A stretch of 64,000 bases of DNA from PALSA-612 sp963776375 (GTDB lineage Bacteria > Actinomycetota > Thermoleophilia > Gaiellales > Gaiellaceae), in the NCBI GenBank assembly GCA_963776375.1, contig CAVZMF010000002.1, positions 1,116,001 through 1,180,000 on the forward strand, written 5' to 3'. The notes beneath the pieces were generated by a model. It worked only from the letters and a program-made list of their open reading frames with translations. It did no database searches and had not been told where the DNA came from. This document shows, one piece after another, positions 26,848 to 33,456 of this stretch. The position numbers and the translations under genes were made by a program. Position 1 is the first letter of the stretch; every line of letters starts with the position of its first letter.

Positions 26848-27735
26848 TTAGCGCAACTTCTTCAGGGCACGTCCGAGTGCCTGGCCGCCCGCGAGCACGG
26901 GCTCGAACAGGTCGCCGTGCTGTTCGACCCGCTCGAGCGCCTCGCGCATCCCGAAGCGGCGCGGCGTCACGTCCTCTGTCAGCTCGTCCCAGCGAAGCGG
27001 CGTCGAGACCGGCGCGCCCGGCTTCGGCCGCACCGAGTAGACCGAGGCGATCGTCTTCCCCCGCGCGTTCTGACGGTGGTCGACGAGCACGCCCTCGCGC
27101 TTGCGCTTCAGCCATTCGGTCGTGACCAGCCCCGGGTGCCGCTCCTCGAGCCCGCGCGCCACCCGCTCCGCGAACGCGTAGGTCCGCTCGAAGGTCGCTC
27201 GGCGCGCAATCGGGACGAGCACGTGAATCCCGTCGGCGCCGCTCGTCTTCACGTAGGACTCGAGCTCGAGCCGCTCGAGCTCCTCGCGGATCAGGTGAGC
27301 GACGCGGATCGCGAGCGCGAAGCCGCCGTCCGGCGGGTCGAGGTCGAAGAGCACGAAGTCCGGGCGGTGCGGCTTGTCGACGCGCGAATACCAGGCGTTC
27401 ATGTCGATGCAGTTCATCTGCACCATCCAGAGCACCGCCTCCGGCGAGTTGACGAGCGGGAAGTCGACGAGCCGCGACCCGCCCTCGCGCGGGTAGGTGC
27501 GGAAGGTGCGCGTCGGGATCCAGGAGGGCATCCCCTTCGGCGCCTGCTTCTGGAAGTACGCCTCCCCGGCCACGCCGTAGGGCGAGCGCTTCATCGTGAA
27601 CGGCCGGTTGCGCAGGTGCGGGACGAGCACCGGCGCGATCGCACGGTAGTACTCGAACAGATCCTGCTTCGTGATCCCCACGTCGGGGAACAGGACGCGT
27701 TCCGGGCTCGAGAGGCGGACCGACCGCGACGCCAC
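26848..27735 (-). CDS. LigD-type polymerase/primase domain protein (NHEJ)
   Basis: This stand-alone PolDom protein of about 295 residues resembles the polymerase part of LigD, which fills ends during non-homologous end joining. Typical blocks: 'SSPERVLFPDVGITKQDLFE', 'RPFTMKRSPYGVAGEAYFQK', 'EAVLWMVQMNCIDMNAW', the metal site 'PDFVLFDLDPPDGG' (DxD), 'YVKTSGADGIHVLVPI' and 'RGKTIASVYSVRPKPGAPVS'. GTG 27735 is chosen because homologues begin just before 'SRSVRLSSPERV'; another start at 27768 adds 11 residues. No Ku or ligase domain lies in the window, so the partners must be elsewhere. Confidence 0.9.
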   Translation of the reverse strand: MASRSVRLSSPERVLFPDVGITKQDLFEYYRAIAPVLVPHLRNRPFTMKRSPYGVAGEAYFQKQAPKGMPSWIPTRTFRTYPREGGSRLVDFPLVNSPEAVLWMVQMNCIDMNAWYSRVDKPHRPDFVLFDLDPPDGGFALAIRVAHLIREELERLELESYVKTSGADGIHVLVPIARRATFERTYAFAERVARGLEERHPGLVTTEWLKRKREGVLVDHRQNARGKTIASVYSVRPKPGAPVSTPLRWDELTEDVTPRRFGMREALERVEQHGDLFEPVLAGGQALGRALKKLR

Positions 27736-27836
27736 GCAGCGCGTTGTACCTGTCCGGGTGCTGCGCACGTCGACGCGCGCAGGTCGACTATCCGACCCGG
27801 TGCCCGCCTTGCGGTCTCGCGCGCGCTGTCAAGCCG

Positions 27837-28526
27837 TCACGACGCCGGTTCCGGCTTCGCCTTTGTCAGCGGCACACGCTGGATGGCGCCGCTGAGCGCG
27901 AGGATCAGGAACCCGATGCCGCTCAGGAGCAGGGCGATGCCGACGACGATGCCGAAGAGGGCGATCTGAGAGGCCAGGTAGCTCGTGTTCAGTGCGGTGG
28001 TCAGCGCCGTGTAGGTGACCCACAGGTCGCGGCGGCCGTTGTTCACCGGCTGCTGCGTCTTCGTGTCGAACTTCGCGTACCTCGGATCGTTCGTCCCACC
28101 CAGGCCGTCGGTGGCCTTGAAGGGTGCGTTGGCCGCTGCCACGTACCGGCCCATCTGCGAGTACGTCAGCCCGCTGGTGGCGCCGAACGTGTGGATCCGC
28201 ATGTACTGCGCGAAGCAGCGAGCCTTGTCCCCGTTGTTCACATACTCGTTCGCCACCGTGCAGCTCGGCTTGTCGATCGGCGAGGCGGTGATCTGGACGC
28301 CGGCCTTGTGCAGCTTGGCGAAGAGTTGGTCCTGAGCCGTCTGGGCGGCGTTGGCCTCGGCTTCGATGGCCGTCGGGGACATGTCTCCCGTGCCCGTGAT
28401 CTGCTCCTGCTCGAGGCTCGAGTTGACGGTGTTGCCGCCCTTTACGCCCAGCACGATCGCCGCGATGCCGAATCCGATCAGCACGATGCTTGCCGCGATG
28501 CCCCCGATCTGCAGCGCCTTCTTCAT
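27837..28526 (-). CDS. Two-helix membrane protein of unknown function
   Basis: The 229-residue protein begins with a membrane helix ('IGGIAASIVLIGFGIAAIVLG') and ends with a second ('IALFGIVVGIALLLSGIGF'), with about 155 residues between them outside the cytoplasm. The loop contains two Cys ('PSCTVANEY', 'ARCFAQYMRIH') that may pair. ATG 28526 follows GAAAGGGG at a normal distance. I do not recognise a family beyond actinobacterial membrane proteins of this plan. The neighbour at 28674-29200 on the same strand is also exported. Confidence 0.7.
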   Translation of the reverse strand: MKKALQIGGIAASIVLIGFGIAAIVLGVKGGNTVNSSLEQEQITGTGDMSPTAIEAEANAAQTAQDQLFAKLHKAGVQITASPIDKPSCTVANEYVNNGDKARCFAQYMRIHTFGATSGLTYSQMGRYVAAANAPFKATDGLGGTNDPRYAKFDTKTQQPVNNGRRDLWVTYTALTTALNTSYLASQIALFGIVVGIALLLSGIGFLILALSGAIQRVPLTKAKPEPAS

Positions 28527-28622
28527 CCGTGCCCACCCCTTTCAACTCGTCACGACCCCGTCGTCGGAGTCTTGCATGACGTCGTTGGCTCCTGCGCGCC
28601 GGAGAGGTTGCCCCCGCACGAC

Positions 28623-28648
28623 CGGGGGCGGCCCTCAGGCCGCCCCCG
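28623..28648 (-). terminator. Strong hairpin terminator
   Basis: Perfect 11-base arms (CGGGGGCGGCC and its complement) flank a four-base loop. It lies 25 bases after the stop of the broken secreted-protein gene at 28674, and ahead of the ATG at 28526, so it should end the upstream transcript. Confidence 0.75.
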
Positions 28649-28673
28649 TAGAACAGCTAGATGGCCGAGGCCT

Positions 28674-29200
28674 CTAGTGGATGGGCATTCCGATGCACGA
28701 ATGGGCCGCATCGGCGCCGCCGCCCTGCGGCTGACGTAGTCGCCGTGGTTCTTGTAGTTCGACGTTGCGTTCGTCGTCGCGCTGACCTTGAACTCGAGGT
28801 CCCACGGGACCACCGGGTTCGAGGTCGCCAGCGTCACCGTCGAGTCGTCGAGCGGCGCGTTGGACAGCGAGTACACGACGCCGTCGAAGGAGCGCGTCGC
28901 CGTGAAGCTGACGGCGTGTTCCCGTCGAGGTGGCCCGTGATCGTCTCGGTGCCGTGAGGGGCCGTTGAGGGTGCCGCTGCATGCGAGCCGGTGCCCGAGA
29001 ACGAGCCGTCGCACGGGTTCAGCTCGGCGTTGTAGGTGTGCGTCCAGACGTTCGTCCCACTGGCCGACCGCGCCTTCCGGCTGCACGGCCGTGATCGTCA
29101 TGGACTGCGTCTGGTAGCGCGCCACGTCCGCCGAGGCGGACGAGACGACTGCCATGGTTGCGACCGCCGCGACGGCGACCGCGAGGAAGATCTTCTTCAC
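28674..29200 (-). pseudogene. Small secreted protein gene with several frame breaks
   Basis: ATG 29200 opens a clear signal peptide ('KKIFLAVAVAAVATMAVVSS', cleaved near 'ASADVARYQ'). Coding then passes through three frames: 'MTITAVQPEGAVGQW', next frame 'TNVWTHTYNAELNPCDGSFS', back to 'AVSFTATRSFDGVVYSLSNA' and 'WDLEFKVSATTNATSNYKNH', and last 'GGGADAAHSCIGMPIH' with the stop at 28674. Each switch needs only one base gained or lost. The intact protein would be about 175 residues, beta-rich, with two cysteines. Given similar errors in essential genes nearby I suspect sequencing errors rather than decay, but several breaks in one small gene leave this open. Function unknown. Confidence 0.55.
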
Positions 29201-29290
29201 TGTAGCTCCTTTGTGTTTTCCAGGCGATCAACGGTGATCGCCCGATCCCAGACAGCATGTCCTTCCCTCACCTCGCCCGCCAGGACCCAA

Positions 29291-29413
29291 ATGGGTCAAT
29301 TCCCCGGCACGGACAGGAGCGTGCCGTCAGGGAGCCATGCGTACTCGGTTCAGGCGGTCGACGCCGCCGGGAACGCCGCGACGTCGACACGTCACGCTCT
29401 CCTTCCGAGCCGG
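29291..29413 (+). pseudogene. Remnant of an Ig-like/fibronectin-type repeat coding sequence
   Basis: The plus-strand frame from 29291 reads 'TDRSVPSGSHAYSVQAVDAA' then 'GNAATSTR', which matches the terminal strand of the hyalin/Ig-like repeats common in large bacterial secreted proteins ('...HTYSVQAVDAAGN...'). No start, no preceding domain and no stop are present. It ends against the ahcY stop at 29414. It may be the tail of a lost gene, left after a deletion, or a misjoined fragment. Confidence 0.35.
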
Positions 29414-30685
29414 CTACGTTCCCTCGTCCCAGCTGGCCAGGTACTTCTCCTGCTCCTCGGTGAGCCGGTCGATGTCGATGCCCATCGTCGCGAGCTTCAG
29501 CCGCGCGATCTCGTTGTCGATCTCCTCGGGCACCGGGTAGACCTTGCGCTCGAGCGAGGCCGGCGTTCTGCACCGCGTACTCGGCCGCCGAGCGCCTGGT
29601 TGGCGAAGGACATGTCCATCACCTGCGCGGGATGGCCCTCGGCGGCGGAGAGGTTGACGAGCCGGCCGTCGGCGATCAGGTAGAGCCGGCGGCCGTCCTC
29701 GAGCAGGAACTCCTCGACGAGGGCCCGCGCCTCGCGCGTCTCGGTCGCCATCGCGCGCAGGCCGGGGATCTCGATCTCGACGTTGAAGTGGCCGGTGTTG
29801 GCGAGGATGGCGCCGTCCTTCATCACGGCCATGTGCTCGCTCGTGATCACGCCCTTGTCGCCGGTCGCCGTGCAGAAGATGTCGCCCTGCGCGGCCGCGG
29901 CCGCCATCGGCAGCACCTGGAAGCCGTCCATGACCGCCTCCAGCGCCGCGCATCGCGTCGACCTCGGTGACGACCACGTGCGCGCCCATTCCGCGGGCGC
30001 GCATCGCGACGCCGCGGCCGACCCAGCCGTAGCCGGCGACGACGAAGGTCTTGCCCGCGAGCAGCGCGTTCGTCGCGCGAATGATTCCGTCGATCGTCGA
30101 CTGGCCGGTGCCGTAGCGGTTGTCGAAGAGGTGCTTCGTCTTCGCCTCGTTGACGGCGATGATCGGGAAGCCGAGCTTGCCCTCGCGCTCGAGCGCCTTC
30201 AGCCGGATGACGCCGGTGGTCGTCTCCTCCGTGCCGGCGACGATGTCGCCGAGCTGCTCGCGCCGCGCCGCGTGCAGGACGCCGATCACGTCCGCGCCGT
30301 CGTCCATCGTCAGCTGCGGCCGATGGTCGACCGCCGCGTCGATGTGCGCGTAGTAGGTGTCGTTGTCCTCGCCCTTGATCGCGAACGTGGCGATGTCGAA
30401 CGAGTCCACGAGCGCCGCGGCCACGTCGTCCTGCGTGGACAGCGGGTTGGAGGCGCAGAGCACCACGTCGGCCCCGCCCGCCTGGAGCGTGCGCATCAGG
30501 TTCGCCGTCTCCGTCGTCACGTGGAGACAGGCCGACACGCGGTAGCCCGCGAGCGGCCGCTCGCGCTCGAAGCGCTCCCTGATCGCCCGTAGCACGGGCA
30601 TGTTCCGGTCGGCCCACTCGATGCGCCGGACGCCCTCGGGCGCCAGCGCGAGATCCTTCACGTCGTACCGCTTCGTCGTCGCCAT
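29414..30685 (-). CDS. ahcY: Adenosylhomocysteinase (three one-base insertions)
   Basis: AhcY splits S-adenosylhomocysteine into adenosine and homocysteine, clearing the product of methyl transfer. ATG 30685 follows AGGGGAGGAAGG. Family blocks: 'SACLHVTTETANLMRTL', 'ASNPLSTQDDVAAALVD', 'FPIIAVNEAKTKHLFDNRYG', the NAD site 'KTFVVAGYGWVGRGVAMRAR', 'DKGVITSEHMAVMKDGAI' and 'GHFNVEIEIPGL'. Frames change near 29946, 29586 and 29559; each is an extra base, and three insertions restore the original frame, giving the normal C-terminus. The corrected length is about 422 residues. The gene is essential or near-essential in most hosts, which favours sequence error. A MerR-type gene lies 27 bases upstream. 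Confidence 0.93.
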   Translation of the reverse strand: MATTKRYDVKDLALAPEGVRRIEWADRNMPVLRAIRERFERERPLAGYRVSACLHVTTETANLMRTLQAGGADVVLCASNPLSTQDDVAAALVDSFDIATFAIKGEDNDTYYAHIDAAVDHRPQLTMDDGADVIGVLHAARREQLGDIVAGTEETTTGVIRLKALEREGKLGFPIIAVNEAKTKHLFDNRYGTGQSTIDGIIRATNALLAGKTFVVAGYGWVGRGVAMRARGMGAHVVVTEVDAMRGAGGGHGRLPGAADGGRGRAGRHLLHGDRRQGRDHERAHGRDEGRRHPRQHRPLQRRDRDPRPARDGDRDARGAGPRRGVPARGRPPALPDRRRPARQPLRRRGPSRAGDGHVLRQPGARRPSTRCRTPASLERKVYPVPEEIDNEIARLKLATMGIDIDRLTEEQEKYLASWDEGT

Positions 30686-30712
30686 CCTTCCCCTCCCCTT
30701 CGGTCAGTGTAG

Positions 30713-31027
30713 TTACGCGGCCAGCAGCCGCTCGTGCTTGCGCTGCTCCCACTCCAGCGCGTCGAGCTCGCTGCTTGCGAGCCACGCGTCGACGGCCGCA
30801 CGAAGGGCCGTGTCCCGCCGCAGCCGCGCGGCGAAGACGAGGTCGGAGAGCTCGATCGTGAAGCGCTCGCGCAGGTCGCGCAGCGAGCGCAGCTGGTTCA
30901 GCTCCCGCAGCCCGTACCGGCGGTAGCCCGCCTCGGTCCGCGCAGGAACGACGAGGTTCGCGCCCTCGATGTAGCGCAGCATGCGCGGAGACCAGCCTGT
31001 CTGGGCCGCAGCCCTGCCCACGTTCAC
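30713..31027 (-). CDS. Small MerR-type DNA-binding regulator upstream of ahcY
   Basis: The 104-residue protein has the MerR winged helix-turn-helix: 'NVGRAAAQTGWSPRMLRYIE', then 'NLVVPARTEAGYRRYGLREL' and 'LRSLRDLRERFTIELSDLVF'. The remaining 45 residues form a short helix for dimerisation ('WLASSELDALEWEQRKHERL'), with no cysteine cluster or drug-binding domain. The start is GTG 31027. It is followed by ahcY after 27 bases on the same strand, and preceded by a 25-base near-perfect inverted repeat. This context makes control of ahcY (and of itself) likely, though not shown. The signal could be SAH, SAM or homocysteine, which is speculation. Confidence 0.85.
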   Translation of the reverse strand: MNVGRAAAQTGWSPRMLRYIEGANLVVPARTEAGYRRYGLRELNQLRSLRDLRERFTIELSDLVFAARLRRDTALRAAVDAWLASSELDALEWEQRKHERLLAA

Positions 31028-31034
31028 GGGCGAA

Positions 31035-31059
31035 CCTTAACAGACTCTGTCAAGGTTCT
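31035..31059. promoter_or_regulatory. Candidate MerR operator upstream of the MerR-ahcY pair
   Basis: Reading on the minus strand, AACCTTGACAGA-G-TCTGTTAAGGTT is a 25-base repeat with one mismatch between arms. It contains TTGACA, so it may overlap a -35 element. It ends seven bases upstream of the MerR GTG start. MerR-family regulators bind such repeats between -35 and -10 and twist the promoter. The site also lies directly after the stop codon of the gene ending at 31061. Confidence 0.6.
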
Positions 31060-31060
31060 A

Positions 31061-32129
31061 GGGCGACGTGCCCTCGCGGCCGTAGTCGTCGGCGAGGCGG
31101 ACGACGTCGTCGAGCTCCGGGCGTCGAGACCTCGACGATCAGGGTGTCCTCGAGCGCGCGGATGCGGTGCACGGTGCCGGGCGTGAAACGGAACGCGTCG
31201 CCCGGGCGGATCTCCTGCTCGGCCAGCTCCCCGCCGTCGACGGACCCGAGCTCGAGCGCCGCGCGGCCGTCCTGGACGTACCAGGACTCGTCCTTGCGCT
31301 CGTGGTACTGGAGCGACAGGGCCTGCCCCGCGCGGACGAACAGGAGCTTGCCGGCGTACCGGTCGGTCTCCGCCCAGATCAGCTCCCAGCCCCAGGGCTT
31401 CTCGACCTTCCGCGGCTCGACCTTCATCCGCACTTCCAGCCAGTCGGGATGCGCCTCGACGTGCTCCTGCGCGACGCGCAGGTCCTTCGGCGTGTTGACC
31501 GTGATCCAGAGTCCCTCGTGCCGGAAGGCCCTGAGCTTCCGCTCCGCGGCCAGCGCCGGGAAGGTCGTCGTCTCGTGGTCTCCGTGCTCGGGCAGCCGGG
31601 CGAGCGCCTCCTCGCCGAGGACGTAGACACCGCAGCTGACCCAGTGGGGCAGCCGCGGCTTCTCGCGAAAGCCGAGCACGGTGTCCTGGTCGTCGAGGTC
31701 GACGATCCCGAGGTGGGACTCGAGCGGGACGACGGTGATCGTCGCCGCCGCGGAGGCGGCCCGATGCTGCTCCGCGAGCGCCCCGAGATCGAGGTCGACG
31801 AGCTCGTCGCCGTTCAGCGCGTAGACGTCGCCCGTGTCCTCTCTGGCCACGGCCGCGAAGCGCAGGCCGCCGCCGCGCCCGAGGGGCTCCGGCTCCTCCA
31901 CCGGCGCGATCTCGGCGCCGAGGCCGGCCAGCTCCTCCGCGAACAGCCCGCCCTGGCCGGCGGCGCAGCTGACGATGACGCGCTCGACGCCTGCCCGCAC
32001 GAGCAGCGCGACCTGGTAGGCGAGCAGCGGCCGTTCCCCGATGCGGACGAGCGCCTTCGGCCGTCCGGCCGCAGCCTCGCCGAGCCTCTCGGCCTTGCCG
32101 CCGGCGAGCACGATCGCCTCGCGGATCAC
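31061..32129 (-). CDS. Nucleotidyltransferase-cupin fusion (sugar-phosphate metabolism)
   Basis: Residues 1-225 form an NTP-transferase domain: 'REAIVLAGGKAERLGEAAAG' then 'RPKALVRIGERPLLAYQVAL', 'VYALNGDELVDLDLG' and 'ITVNTPKDLRVAQEHVEA'. Residues about 240-355 form a cupin: 'VEKPWGWELIWAETDRYAGK', 'LSLQYHERKDESWYVQDGRA' and 'IRPGDAFRFTPGTVHRIRA'. The His/Glu/His pattern suits a metal-binding PMI-type cupin, so the pair resembles mannose-1-phosphate guanylyltransferase/mannose-6-phosphate isomerase, though much shorter in the first part. One inserted base near 31120 breaks the last 20 codons; the restored end is 'LDDVVRLADDYGREGTSP'. GTG 32129 overlaps the UGD stop. Confidence 0.8.
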
Positions 32130-33454
32130 TGCGGGACGGCGTCCGGCTCGGGCGTCTCCGCCGCGGCCTCGAACGGGGACGGCGGGCGCCCGACGCCCTC
32201 ATAGGCGAAGCCGGCGGCGCGCGCCGCCTCCGGGTCGAGCAGGTTGCGCCCGTCGACGATCAGTGGGTTGCGCATCACGCCGCGCACCTCGGCCGACAGC
32301 AGCCCGACGAGCTCGGGCCACTCGGTGACGATCACGGCCGCGTCCGCTCCCTGCACGGCCTCGAAGTACGTGTCGCAGAACGTCACGCCGTGCAGGAGAT
32401 GGGCGGCGTCGGCAACCGGGTCCCAGGCGCGCACGTCGGCGCCCTCCGCGAGCAGGCGCGAGGCGAGCACGAGGCTGGGCGCGTCGCGCATGTCGTCGGT
32501 GCCGGGCTTGAAGGCGAGCCCGAGGACTGCGATCGTGCGGTCGCGCAGCTTGCCCAGGTGCTTCTCCAGCTTCGCGACCAGGCGGCGTTTCTGCAGCTCG
32601 TTGACCTCGATCACGGCCGAGAGGAGCTGGAAGTGGTAGCCGGAGTTGCCCGCCAGCTGCTTGAGCGCGGAGACGTCCTTGCCGAAGCAGCTGCCGCCCC
32701 AGCCGATGCCCGCGCGCAGGAAGTGCGAGCCGAGCCGGTGGTCGAGACCGACGGCGCGGGCGACGTCCGTGACGTCCGCACCGACGAGCTCGCACACGTT
32801 CGCGATCTCGTTGATGAAGCTGATCCGTGTGGTCAGGAACGCGTTCGAGGCCAGCTTGACCATCTCCGCGGAGGCGACGTCGGTCGTGACCATCGTCGTC
32901 TCGAGCCCGTCGTAGAGCGCGGCCACCCTCGCGGCGGCCTCCGGGTCGAAGCCGCCGACGACGACCCGGTCAGGGTTCATGAAGTCGCGGACGGCCGTGC
33001 CCTCGGCCAGGAACTCGGGGTTGGAGACGTAGGCGACGTTGTCGAGCCCGCGCACCTCGAGGTTTGCGCGCACCTTCTCGCCGGTTCCGACGGGCACGGT
33101 GCTCTTCATCACCAGCGTCAGCCCCTCCGCCACGCCGCTCAGCTCGTCGACGACCGTCCAGACTGCCGAGAGGTCGGCGTCGCCCGAGTAGGTCGGCGGC
33201 GTGCCGACCGCGACGAAGGCGAACTCGGCGCCGTCCAGCGCCTCCTGGACGTCGAGCGTGAAGGCCAGCCGCTCGGTGTTGCGCAAGAGCAGCTCCTCGA
33301 GGCCGGGCTCGTGGATCGGCACGTTGCCGGCACGCAGCTCCTCGATCCGCTCCGGGACGATGTCCCGGACGACGACCTCGTGGCCAAGGTCGGCGAAACA
33401 GGCGCCGGTCACGAGGCCGACGTAGCCGGCGCCGAAGATGGCGATCCTGGACAC
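32126..33454 (-). CDS. UDP-glucose 6-dehydrogenase
   Basis: The enzyme makes UDP-glucuronate from UDP-glucose with two NAD. The 442-residue product starts at GTG 33454 with the Rossmann motif 'SRIAIFGAGYVGLVTGACFA'. Other family blocks: 'FVAVGTPPTYSGDADLS', 'LVMKSTVPVGTGEKV', 'YVSNPEFLAEGTAVRDFMNP', 'AEMVKLASNAFLTTRISFIN', the catalytic Cys in 'GIGWGGSCFGKDVSALKQ', and 'LGLAFKPGTDDMRDAPSLVL'. GDP-mannose dehydrogenase is related but less alike. It overlaps the next gene by four bases and follows the LCP gene by two bases. The product would feed the polysaccharide pathway. Confidence 0.93.
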   Translation of the reverse strand: MSRIAIFGAGYVGLVTGACFADLGHEVVVRDIVPERIEELRAGNVPIHEPGLEELLLRNTERLAFTLDVQEALDGAEFAFVAVGTPPTYSGDADLSAVWTVVDELSGVAEGLTLVMKSTVPVGTGEKVRANLEVRGLDNVAYVSNPEFLAEGTAVRDFMNPDRVVVGGFDPEAAARVAALYDGLETTMVTTDVASAEMVKLASNAFLTTRISFINEIANVCELVGADVTDVARAVGLDHRLGSHFLRAGIGWGGSCFGKDVSALKQLAGNSGYHFQLLSAVIEVNELQKRRLVAKLEKHLGKLRDRTIAVLGLAFKPGTDDMRDAPSLVLASRLLAEGADVRAWDPVADAAHLLHGVTFCDTYFEAVQGADAAVIVTEWPELVGLLSAEVRGVMRNPLIVDGRNLLDPEAARAAGFAYEGVGRPPSPFEAAAETPEPDAVPQ

Positions 33455-33456
33455 GG

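Noticed and set aside
29414..30685. Programmed ribosomal frameshifting in ahcY and other genes
   Set aside because: No slippery heptamer plus downstream structure is seen, three insertions in one gene cancel out, and the same kind of break appears in many unrelated genes.
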